The translations under genes and the position numbers were made by a program. A DNA stretch of 17,703 bases. Origin: GCA-2684655 sp051278165. GTDB taxonomy: Bacteria > Planctomycetota > UBA1135 > UBA2386. The DNA lies in assembly GCA_051278165.1 (NCBI GenBank), contig JBNMNW010000101.1, forward strand, positions 1 through 17,703, in the 5' to 3' direction. Shown piece after piece: positions 7,035 through 13,887 of the stretch (position 1 is its first letter; each line of letters opens with the position of its first letter). The notes beneath the pieces were generated by a model. That model had not been told where the DNA came from. It saw only the letters and a list, made by a program, of their open reading frames with translations, and searched no databases.

Positions 7035-8561
7035 TTAGACCGCTAGCGGACCAATCTTCTTGTGCACGGCCGCAACCAGCGAGCCATCGATAATGACTTG
7101 CTCGGCCGCGGCGAGATCCGGCGCCAAGAAGCGGTCGCCTTCCAGCGGGGCGATCTTCTTGCGCAGCAACTTGTAGGCAGCCTGCACGCCATCGCCAGGC
7201 TTCAGCTTCTCGCCGAGGTCCAAGGCTTGCGCGCCACACATGATTTCGATGCCGAGCACCTTGGCCGTGTTGGACACCACCATCGCCGCGAAGCGCGCCG
7301 CGGTCACCCCCATCGAAACGTGGTCTTCGCGGTTGGCACTGGTCGGGATCGTGTCGACGCTCGCCGGGTGCGCCAGCGTCTTGTTCTCGCTGGCCAGCGA
7401 TGCCGCGACCACTTGCGGAATCATGAAGCCACTTTCAAGCCCTGGATTCTTGGCCAAGAACGCCGGCAAACCCGAGATGTCCGGGTTGACCATTTGCTCG
7501 ATGCGACGCTCGCTGATGTTGGCCAGCGTGCTGACCGCGATCTTGACGAAGTCCATCGCCTGACTGACCGGTTGGCCATGGAAGTTGCCGGCACTGATGA
7601 TCGCGCCGGGAAACACCAGCGGGTTGTCGGTGACCGAGTTGGCCTCGATGACCAACACGTCCAAGCCATAACGAATGCCATCCTTGGCAGCACCGTGAAC
7701 CTGCGGCGAGCAACGCATCGAATAGGCGTCCTGCACCTTCTCGCAGCGTTTGTGACTCGTCATGATCTCGCTGCCCTTAAGCAACGCCCGCAAGTTGGCG
7801 GCCGTCGCCTGCTGACCTTCGTGAGCACGAACGTTGTGCACGCGCACATCGAACGGCTTCTCGCTGGCGCGCAACGCTTCGACAGTCATGGCGCACGCGA
7901 TGTCAGCGACTCGCGCCAACTGCAAGGCTTGATCGATGACCAGGCAACCGATCGCGGTCATGATCTGGGTGCCGTTGATCAGGGCGAGGCCTTCCTTTTC
8001 GCACAACTCGAGCGGCTTGCGCTTGAGCTTCTTGAGCGCGGCCGCACCGCTGAGGCGCTTGCCTTCGTGATGAACTTCACCGAAGCCGATCAGTGGCAGC
8101 GCCATATGGCTCAGCGGCGCGAGGTCACCGGACGCACCAACCGAACCCTGACTCGGGATCACCGGAATCATGTCGGCGTTCCACAGCGCGACCGCTTGCT
8201 CGATCAACTTCCGGCGCACGCCCGAACTGCCGAGCGCGAGGTTGTGAATGCGTAGCGCAAACGCCAAGCGGCTCTGCTCAATCGTCAGTGGTTCGCCAAC
8301 GCCGGTCGCATGGCTCAACAACAGATTCTTCTGCAACTGCCCAAGTTGGTCATCTGGAATACGAACCCCAGCGAGCTTGCCGAAGCCCGTGTTGATGCCA
8401 TACATCGTCGCGCCCTTCTTGACCGCCTTGTCGACGATCGCGCGACACTTGTCGACCCGAGCCTTGCTCTCGTCGGTCAGCGCAATGCGATTCTTGGGTC
8501 GACTCAGGGCGACCAACGTCGAGAGCGGAAGGGTAGGTTCGCCGAGTAAGATCTTTGCCAC
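7035..8561 (-). CDS. hutH: histidine ammonia-lyase (histidase)
   Basis: HutH removes ammonia from L-histidine to give trans-urocanate, the first step of histidine breakdown, in the cytoplasm. The 508-residue protein matches the usual length of about 510. The Ala143-Ser144-Gly145 triad, within GSVGASGDLAPLSH, cyclises to the electrophilic MIO group. Tyr54 in YGINTGFG is the conserved catalytic tyrosine, and SMRCSPQVHG and NPLVFPG are typical of the family. The start is a GTG (8561); the next in-frame ATG lies at residue 53, inside conserved sequence, so GTG is the best choice. No Shine-Dalgarno sequence is seen. The M28 peptidase gene and hutU follow on the same strand with gaps of 184 and 157 bases, which allows one transcript but also separate promoters. 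Confidence 0.96.
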   Translation of the reverse strand: MAKILLGEPTLPLSTLVALSRPKNRIALTDESKARVDKCRAIVDKAVKKGATMYGINTGFGKLAGVRIPDDQLGQLQKNLLLSHATGVGEPLTIEQSRLAFALRIHNLALGSSGVRRKLIEQAVALWNADMIPVIPSQGSVGASGDLAPLSHMALPLIGFGEVHHEGKRLSGAAALKKLKRKPLELCEKEGLALINGTQIMTAIGCLVIDQALQLARVADIACAMTVEALRASEKPFDVRVHNVRAHEGQQATAANLRALLKGSEIMTSHKRCEKVQDAYSMRCSPQVHGAAKDGIRYGLDVLVIEANSVTDNPLVFPGAIISAGNFHGQPVSQAMDFVKIAVSTLANISERRIEQMVNPDISGLPAFLAKNPGLESGFMIPQVVAASLASENKTLAHPASVDTIPTSANREDHVSMGVTAARFAAMVVSNTAKVLGIEIMCGAQALDLGEKLKPGDGVQAAYKLLRKKIAPLEGDRFLAPDLAAAEQVIIDGSLVAAVHKKIGPLAV

Positions 8562-8721
8562 GCGCGGAGCCTAGCGCGGAGATCGCGTGCAAACCACGGG
8601 CCTATTGGACTCGCAGCGGTCGCCGCCCGCAGTGAAGCTTGCGACGGCCAGATTCCTTGAAAATCCAGTGCCCGGAGCTAGCCCAGCGGGCCAGTGCAGC
8701 CAGCCAGCCTAGCGAGCCAGC

Positions 8722-9180
8722 TTAGCGAGACTGCGGCTCGAGCTTCAGCGGCGGCGCCGATGGCACCAAGTAGAACCGGGCAATCGCAACGTCGAAGCGC
8801 GTGCCGTCTTCTCGCTCGAAGGTGTAGGAACCTTCCATCGTGCCCCAGGCAGTCGACAGCGGGCAGTAGCTGACGTAGCTGTAGCTCTCGCCGCCAGCTA
8901 GGCTCGGATATTCGCCAACGACCCCGCGGCCGCGCACTTCTTCGCGCTTGCCTTCGCCATCGACGATGAGCCAGTGACGCGACAACAATCGCGACGTGCC
9001 CTCGCCAACGTTGGTCATCGTGACCTTGTAGCGAAACACGAAGCTCTGCATCGCGTCGCGATCCCCGTCAAACGAAGGATCGTGAAACTCACGCGGAAGG
9101 GCTTCTTGCGGCATATATTCAGCCGCCGCAAAGATGCGGATCCCGTCGGTCGTTCGGTCTGAGTGCGGCAAGCTAGTCAT
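8722..9180 (-). CDS. apaG: ApaG/DUF525 domain protein
   Basis: A 152-residue protein of the ApaG (DUF525) family, a fibronectin-III-like beta-sandwich of uncertain role. It is linked by name to the cobalt and magnesium resistance locus of enterobacteria and is also found as a domain in eukaryotic F-box proteins. Family hallmarks are FRYKVTMTNVG (49-59), LLSRHWLIVDGEG (65-77), VRGRGVVGEYPSLAGGE (82-98) and WGTMEGSYTF (112-121), followed by a hydrophobic strand IARFYLVP. The family is usually about 125 residues; the extra length is an N-terminal lead of some 20 residues and a short C-terminal tail. The start is ATG with no visible Shine-Dalgarno sequence. In enterobacteria apaG sits next to ksgA and apaH; neither is here, so the context gives no further hint of function. 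Confidence 0.92.
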   Translation of the reverse strand: MTSLPHSDRTTDGIRIFAAAEYMPQEALPREFHDPSFDGDRDAMQSFVFRYKVTMTNVGEGTSRLLSRHWLIVDGEGKREEVRGRGVVGEYPSLAGGESYSYVSYCPLSTAWGTMEGSYTFEREDGTRFDVAIARFYLVPSAPPLKLEPQSR

Positions 9181-9311
9181 TTGAATCTGTGGGCGCGTCG
9201 CCGAGGATAGTCACTAAAGACAGAAAAGCGAGAGGCTCCCCTAACTCAGAATCTAGCAGACGATGCGGCAGGTAAAGGTGACGCGTTTTCGCAGTCGTTC
9301 GCCAACCGAAA

Positions 9312-9722
9312 CTAGTGACCGGACGGCTTACCGCCCTTTTTGAACTTCAGTTTGGTATCCGCCGCGGCGAGTTCGAACGTTTCGCCGGCAACCGTGCCCG
9401 TCCACGTATCGGCCTTGCCATGGCCCATCAGCTCCGCATTGACGGTCAGAGCCTTGGTCTTGTCGTCAAATGAGTAGGTCAGCTTGCCATCGGCGTGACC
9501 GTGCGTGCCGTCGGCTCGCGGCGGAAAATGCACGCTGACCTTGTCGTTCATGCCGTCGAATGTGATCATCATGCCCGTCGCATCGATGCCGGTGACCTGT
9601 GTCCAGTTGCCGACCATCGGGCCTCCATCGGCCGCTCCGCCGGCTCCAGGTGAATCCTTGGCATCCCCACAGGCAGCGAGGGTGAGCAAAACGGGGAAGA
9701 GCAGGTTGCGCAGCTTGATCAT
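9312..9722 (-). CDS. small lipoprotein, possible lipocalin-like beta-barrel
   Basis: A 136-residue predicted lipoprotein of unknown function. From the ATG at 9722 it begins MIKLRNLLFPVLLTLAAC, a typical lipoprotein signal with lipobox LAAC and Cys18. An ATG at 9737 and a more upstream start are possible, but they only lengthen the N-region. After a flexible Gly/Ala/Ser linker (residues 19-33), a GNW motif begins a run of alternating short strands rich in Thr, Asp and Gly, ending in a basic KLKFKKGGKPSGH. The GxW opening and the strand pattern resemble small lipocalin-like domains, which is only a suggestion. No catalytic motif is seen. It is on the same strand as apaG, 131 bases upstream of that gene. 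Confidence 0.72.
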   Translation of the reverse strand: MIKLRNLLFPVLLTLAACGDAKDSPGAGGAADGGPMVGNWTQVTGIDATGMMITFDGMNDKVSVHFPPRADGTHGHADGKLTYSFDDKTKALTVNAELMGHGKADTWTGTVAGETFELAAADTKLKFKKGGKPSGH

Positions 9723-9871
9723 GATTCTGAACGGCATTCTGGCGCAGAAACACCAAGTTGCCACCCCCCGATATACGGATCGGGATTAGTTCTTCGATGT
9801 CCTGCAGAACTCCAGGGGCCAGCCGAGGCCCGTTCCCATCCGACTTGGCTCGCCCCTAGCGGTCACAGGCC

Positions 9872-10126
9872 TCATGGCGCCGCCAGCAGGCGCAACTCGT
9901 CGAACAGCAACTCTTCGCCATGCTCCGCATGCCGTGCCAACGAGGCTGCTTTGCGAAACCAGGCTAGCGTTGCCGCCAACCTGTTCGGCAAGAGCTCGCA
10001 CAGACGGCAACGAATCGCCATTGAGAAGCGCACCACTCGCGATTGCTGGAGCAGAACAACCATCTGCAGCGGGAAGTCGAAGCGCTGGCCGACTAGCCAA
10101 GCAGCCAACGGCCAAGCCGACTGCAA
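9872..10126 (-). pseudogene. broken GntR-family (YtrA-like) regulator remnant
   Basis: The minus strand just after the metallo-hydrolase stop holds a GntR winged-helix signature that is out of frame with its surroundings. In one frame (9963-10046) it reads AIASGALLNGDSLPSVRALA followed by EQVGGNAS, nearly the family pattern SGxLxxGDxLPSVRxLAxxLGxN. In the other frame, open from a TTG at 10126 to a TGA at 9872, the sequence before it contains RFDFPLQ and LLQQ, like the YtrA N-terminus, and the sequence after it contains ATLAWFRKAASLARHAEHGE, like the helix and wing that normally follow. Joining them needs two frame changes and a missing stretch before the motif, so I read it as a decayed regulator. 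The alternative is a real 84-residue protein in the TTG frame; its third positions are GC-rich, but it has no recognised domain. Confidence 0.55.
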
Positions 10127-10129
10127 ACG

Positions 10130-11014
10130 CTAGACCGGTTCACCCTGCAGCGTTTGACTCGACTCGCCAGCCACCACGTGGCCCTTGTCGTTGCGTAGCA
10201 ATTGGCATACGGCAACATCCGGATCGTGCGTAAAGAACAGCCGTCCCGAACGCGCCACGAGGTCATCGAGCAGCGCGGCCTTCTCATCGATCAGCAACTC
10301 CGGGAACCGGTCGTAGCCCATCGTGATCGCACGCCGCACCCATGGCACACCAGGGATCAGGTCTGCGCAGAACACGATCGGCCCGCGGTCTTCCGCGGTG
10401 CCTTCTTCGCCACAAACCTCAGCGAGCAGCATGCCGGGCGTGTGGCCGTCGCTCTTGTGCAATCGGTAGTCATCACCGAGCGTCTCGCTGCGATCCCCCA
10501 CCACGCGCTCCAATCGGCCCGTCGCTTCGAGCAGTGGCTGCAAGTCTGGGATGAAGCTCTTGCGATCGCGTGAGTGGGGCGAGATCGCGCGCTGCCAAGC
10601 TTCTTCCCCGACCACGTAGTTCGCGTTCGTGAACACCAACTCGGCTGCGGCGCCTTCACGATGGGCAGCAAGAACCCCACCAGCATGATCGAAGTGCAGG
10701 TGCGACAACACCACGACATCGATGCCTTCTGGCTGCACACCGATCGCCGCCAAGTTGCGCAACAACATGTGTTCGGCCTCTTGCACGCCATAGCGATCAC
10801 GCATCTCAGGCGAGAAGAATGCGCCAATGCCCGCTTCGAACAAGATCGTGCGATCCCCGTCTTTGACCAACAAACACCGACACGCGAGATCAATGCGATT
10901 CGCATCATCGACGGTGGCCCAATGACTCCACATAGCCTTCGGCGCGTTGCCAAACATGGAGCCGCCATCCAGCTTCTGCGAATTACCTAGAACCGACCAA
11001 CACAGCTTGCTCAT
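10130..11014 (-). CDS. metallo-beta-lactamase-fold hydrolase (lactonase-like)
   Basis: A 294-residue hydrolase of the metallo-beta-lactamase fold, probably with two metals. The metal site is complete: HLHFDH (His105, His107, Asp109, His110) after a run of hydrophobic residues, then His191 (SDGHTPGM), Asp218 (FCADLIPG) and His263 (FFTHDPD). The order and spacing resemble the lactonase-like group (YtnP and related quorum-quenching enzymes) rather than true antibiotic-destroying beta-lactamases. No signal peptide is seen, so it should be cytoplasmic. Its ATG overlaps the stop of the upstream serine hydrolase (ATGA), and AGGTGG lies eight bases before the ATG, so translation is probably coupled. 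The substrate may be a lactone or another ester or thioester; the sequence does not decide. Confidence 0.87.
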   Translation of the reverse strand: MSKLCWSVLGNSQKLDGGSMFGNAPKAMWSHWATVDDANRIDLACRCLLVKDGDRTILFEAGIGAFFSPEMRDRYGVQEAEHMLLRNLAAIGVQPEGIDVVVLSHLHFDHAGGVLAAHREGAAAELVFTNANYVVGEEAWQRAISPHSRDRKSFIPDLQPLLEATGRLERVVGDRSETLGDDYRLHKSDGHTPGMLLAEVCGEEGTAEDRGPIVFCADLIPGVPWVRRAITMGYDRFPELLIDEKAALLDDLVARSGRLFFTHDPDVAVCQLLRNDKGHVVAGESSQTLQGEPV

Positions 11015-12171
11015 TGCTTACCACCTGCAACTTTGCGCGAACTCTCGCGCGGACTCTTATGGGAACGTTCGTGGGAACTCTCGCGACTTACCGACAATGC
11101 AATCTGCTGCGCCAAGCCACCGAGTCGCTGGCCTTCGAGGTTGCACATGATGGCGACGGCAATCTGTTCGTCCGGCAACATGCACAGCATCGTGCTGACG
11201 CGCGACTGGGCGCCACCGTGTTGCACAAAGCGCTTGCCGAGAATCTCGCGAACGCTAAAGCCAAGCGCGTAGCCAACCGGCTTGCCCGCCGCCGTGCGCT
11301 GCTCGGTCCACATGGTCTTACAGGTTTGTGTTTGCAGCAGCCGCCCGTCCATCAGAGCTTGTGCAAATCGCGCGAGGTCCGGGGCAGTCGCACAGAGACC
11401 GCCACCGCCCAGCTTGTAACTACTGTCCATCAGCTTGCTGTTTTGCAGCCGGTTGCCACGCAGGACATAGCCCTGGGCGCGGCCCTTGATCAAGCGGCGC
11501 TGGTCGTCGTCCTGCAACGTCGCAGCCTTGGCGGGCACGGCGATGCGTTCTTGCACCGCCTCGCCAAACTTCTTGCCAAGCCGTGCTTCCACGACCGCCG
11601 CCAACAGGTTGAACCCAAACGTGCTGTAGACAAACTTCGAACCCGGTTCGTGCAACAGCGGGTCCTTTGAAAAGCGCGGCAACGCAGCCGTCTGGTCTCG
11701 GTAACGCTGGGTGCTCTCTACTTCGAAGCGCTTGTAATGGCGCACGCCGCCGAGATGCGCCAGCAGCTGCCGACAGGTCACTGGCCAACGCTTCTGCGGC
11801 CACTCCGATAGCAAGTCACTGACAACCGCATCCAAATCAAGCTTGCCTTGCTCGACGAGCTGCATGATGAGCACGGCGGTGACCGGCTTGGAGATCGACG
11901 CCAACCGATAGACCGTCGCATCCGTGGCGGGCACATCGTTCTCGAGGTCGGCAAAGCCGTAACCCGCCGAGAACACCAGTTCGCCCTTGTGCACGACGGC
12001 ACAGGAAAGCCCCGGGATCGCTTGTTTCTTGATCGCACCTTGCAACCGAGCCTCGATCGACAGGCCTTCCGCAGGGCGAGTTTCGGCGGGCGAATTCTGT
12101 GCCAGCAGGGGTGTGATGCAGGTGATCAGCAGGCACCCTAGAGCGTGAAGGTTCGATGGGGAGGCGTTCAT
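11011..12171 (-). CDS. exported serine hydrolase of the beta-lactamase class C / LACTB type
   Basis: A 386-residue serine hydrolase, periplasmic or secreted. From the ATG at 12171 it opens with a signal peptide (MNASPSNLHALGCLLITCIT, cut near LLAQ). The frame is open further upstream, but only this start places the signal at the N-terminus. Active-site motifs are SISK (Ser92 nucleophile, Lys95), Tyr182 in FVYSTFGFN, which is LACTB-like (YST instead of YxN), and QHGG at 317-320. The family includes class C beta-lactamases, DD-peptidases, esterases and mitochondrial LACTB; the LACTB-like details favour a peptidase or esterase. The C-terminus carries a charged Ser/Arg/Glu/His tail encoded by a 12-base tandem repeat. 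It is followed by the metallo-hydrolase with an ATGA overlap, so the two form an operon. No Shine-Dalgarno sequence precedes the start. Confidence 0.9.
   Translation of the reverse strand: MNASPSNLHALGCLLITCITPLLAQNSPAETRPAEGLSIEARLQGAIKKQAIPGLSCAVVHKGELVFSAGYGFADLENDVPATDATVYRLASISKPVTAVLIMQLVEQGKLDLDAVVSDLLSEWPQKRWPVTCRQLLAHLGGVRHYKRFEVESTQRYRDQTAALPRFSKDPLLHEPGSKFVYSTFGFNLLAAVVEARLGKKFGEAVQERIAVPAKAATLQDDDQRRLIKGRAQGYVLRGNRLQNSKLMDSSYKLGGGGLCATAPDLARFAQALMDGRLLQTQTCKTMWTEQRTAAGKPVGYALGFSVREILGKRFVQHGGAQSRVSTMLCMLPDEQIAVAIMCNLEGQRLGGLAQQIALSVSRESSHERSHKSPRESSRKVAGGKQ
11035..11082 (-). repeat. 12-bp tandem repeat, four imperfect copies, within the serine hydrolase 3' end
   Basis: Four 12-base units lie head to tail: on the plus strand GCGCGAACTCTC, GCGCGGACTCTT, ATGGGAACGTTC and GTGGGAACTCTC. 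On the coding strand each unit gives four residues of the pattern Glu/Lys-Ser/Arg-Ser/Pro-His/Arg, producing ESSHERSHKSPRESSR. Because the unit is a multiple of three, copy-number change would keep the frame. Confidence 0.8.
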
Positions 12172-12183
12172 GGCGGCATCGGG

Positions 12184-13275
12184 ATGGAACCCGCCAACGA
12201 TAGCCAATGCAGGGCCCTTCCCCACCAGGATTATCCCTCAACCGACCACACCGAACTCGTCGATCGTACGAACATCTATATGGTCCGAGCCTTCATTACT
12301 TATATCGTTGTTCCAACGCTGCCAGCCGTCATGGCAACGGTGCTGGGATGGCCTGCATTCGCGATGCTCGGCCGCGGCGCATTGATTGCCGCCATCGCCG
12401 CTAGCGTGGTTGTGGGCATCATCCAGCTGGGCAAGAAGCGCGAGCGTGACGTAGCGCTCAGCGCCATGACGCAGCAGGTCGACGAACTCGTTGGCGGCCG
12501 CGACATGTCGACGTCCTTATGGTCATGCCGCGTCGATGGCGAACTGAGCGAACTCAACCAACGCCTGAAGTCTTTGGTCGTGTGCTCCGTGACGGCGATG
12601 ACGTCACTTGAGGCAGCTGCTGCAGCAAAGATTGAGCCCAGCGATACCATTGAAGAATCGCGTCGCCGCAACCTCACCCACCTGACTAGTCTGCAATCGA
12701 TCTCGGCCGCGTTAGAGGAGATGACAGCGATCGTCACCGAGACGGCACGGAGCGCAGCCGACGCCAGCGATCTCGCCCACGGCGCCGAGACGTTCGCCAA
12801 CAACGGCTCGGCCTCGATGCAGCGCATGGTGGAAGCCATGGGCGAAATCGAAGACTCGAGCACCGAGATTTCGCGAATCATCAAGGTCATCGACGACATC
12901 GCCTTCCAGACCAACCTGCTGGCACTCAACGCAGCCGTCGAAGCAGCGCGCGCCGGCGAAGCTGGCAAGGGCTTCGCAGTCGTCGCAGAGGAGGTTCGCA
13001 ACCTCGCCCAGCGAAGTGCCGAGGCAGCTCGAAACACGTCCGCACTGATCGCCGCCGCCAGCCAACGCGCCCAACGCGGCAGCCAGCTGTCCCGCGAAGT
13101 TGACGGCATGCTCGGCGAAATTCGGGAGGCCACCACCCGATTTACCAACCTAGTGGCACAAATAGCCACTAGCACCCGGGAGCAATCGCACGGCATCCAA
13201 CAAGTCACCCAGAGCGTCAGCGAGCTGCAGGCTGCCGCCATGCATTTCAGCGCGACCAACCACGCCCATCCCTAA
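12184..13275 (+). CDS. methyl-accepting chemotaxis protein without sensor domain
   Basis: A membrane-bound chemoreceptor-type signalling protein of 363 residues from the ATG at 12184. Two hydrophobic segments (about residues 35-58 and 62-82) form a tight hairpin with almost no periplasmic loop, so there is no ligand-binding domain. Residues about 85-135 are a charged linker, faintly HAMP-like. The cytoplasmic four-helix bundle has the invariant hairpin tip IAFQTNLLALNAAVEAARAG (239-258), then GKGFAVVAEEVRNLAQRSAE, which contacts CheA and CheW. No CheR-binding pentapeptide is seen at the C-terminus. Starts at 12145 (GTG) and 12280 (ATG) are possible; 12184 is chosen because the codons from there look coding, but it leaves only 12 bases to the divergent hydrolase start. 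No other che genes are nearby. Confidence 0.9.
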   Translation: MEPANDSQCRALPHQDYPSTDHTELVDRTNIYMVRAFITYIVVPTLPAVMATVLGWPAFAMLGRGALIAAIAASVVVGIIQLGKKRERDVALSAMTQQVDELVGGRDMSTSLWSCRVDGELSELNQRLKSLVVCSVTAMTSLEAAAAAKIEPSDTIEESRRRNLTHLTSLQSISAALEEMTAIVTETARSAADASDLAHGAETFANNGSASMQRMVEAMGEIEDSSTEISRIIKVIDDIAFQTNLLALNAAVEAARAGEAGKGFAVVAEEVRNLAQRSAEAARNTSALIAAASQRAQRGSQLSREVDGMLGEIREATTRFTNLVAQIATSTREQSHGIQQVTQSVSELQAAAMHFSATNHAHP

Positions 13276-13307
13276 GGCGCAGTGGCCGCTTCGCTATAGT
13301 CGCCAAC

Positions 13308-13337
13308 CGGGCCACGGGCCCGAGTCGTTTCGAACGA
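13308..13337. terminator. two adjacent perfect hairpins between the MCP and PH-domain genes
   Basis: CGGGCC-ACG-GGCCCG (13308-13322) and TCGTT-TCG-AACGA (13325-13337) are perfect inverted repeats of six and five pairs, two bases apart, in the 111-base gap after the chemoreceptor gene. Neither is followed by a T run, so they may end transcription weakly, stabilise the upstream RNA or bind a protein. Confidence 0.3.
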
Positions 13338-13386
13338 AGTGTGCTCGGCATTGCGCCAACCACACCATCCGGGCACGCTCCTTCCC

Positions 13387-13887
13387 ATGACTGGTCCTGA
13401 GTCCCTACGCCCACCCAAGCGCCTCGCCGCGCGCGTGGTGCCGTATTGGATCATCGGCGACGGCCTGACCTCGTTCGTATTGACCGGGCTGGCTTGGTTC
13501 CTCGGCCGTCCATGGCTCGCCGAGAACTGGGAGCACTGGACGCCGCTGCTTGAGAACGTGCTGCTCGGTCTGTGCATCGGCGCCCTGACGCTGGCGTTCT
13601 TGGTCCCGCCGCTCAACTACGCGCGCTGGCGCTACGGCTTCGTCGGCGACCTGCTACTGATGCGCTACGGCATTCTGTTCGTCGAAGAACGAGCCGTGCC
13701 GGTGCGACGCATGCAACACGTCGACCTGGTCCGTGGACCAATCGAACGCCTGTTCGGGTTGGCCACGCTCGTAGTTTTTACCGCCGGCAACGAAGGCTCA
13801 GCTTTCCGCGTGCCAGGCCTGCCCGTCCAGGAAGCTAACGAGCTGCGCGATCGAATCGTGCAGATGCGCGGTGACGGACGACTCTGA
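13387..13887 (+). CDS. bacterial PH domain membrane protein, YdbS-like
   Basis: A 166-residue inner-membrane protein with a bacterial PH domain (bPH_2, DUF304). From the ATG at 13387 there are two membrane helices (about residues 21-40 and 56-76), then a PH domain from about 80 to 160. That domain shows the family pattern: LLLMRYGILFVEERAVPVRRMQHVDL, here split as LLLMRYGILF and VPVRRMQHVDLVRGPIERLF, then a G-L-A-T-L-V-V-F strand. The family role is not well established; related YdbS/YdbT proteins occur as adjacent membrane pairs. The next gene, with three such domains, starts 17 bases before this one ends, so they almost certainly work together. An earlier start at 13339 is open but lacks a membrane-like N-terminus. 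No Shine-Dalgarno sequence is seen. Confidence 0.88.
   Translation: MTGPESLRPPKRLAARVVPYWIIGDGLTSFVLTGLAWFLGRPWLAENWEHWTPLLENVLLGLCIGALTLAFLVPPLNYARWRYGFVGDLLLMRYGILFVEERAVPVRRMQHVDLVRGPIERLFGLATLVVFTAGNEGSAFRVPGLPVQEANELRDRIVQMRGDGRL

Noticed and set aside
7062..8255. Long plus-strand frame of 397 codons opposite hutH
   Set aside because: Antisense shadow of a full-length histidase; composition is typical of a reversed coding strand and no motif is seen.
8640..8730. Run of AGCCAGC/TAGCGAG-like short repeats downstream of apaG
   Set aside because: Units are degenerate and irregular in spacing; it looks like low-complexity spacer rather than a defined repeat array or CRISPR.
9723..9785. TATATC (9770-9775, minus) as a promoter -10 element for the small lipoprotein
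   Set aside because: No convincing -35 element at the right distance, so a single hexamer is not enough.
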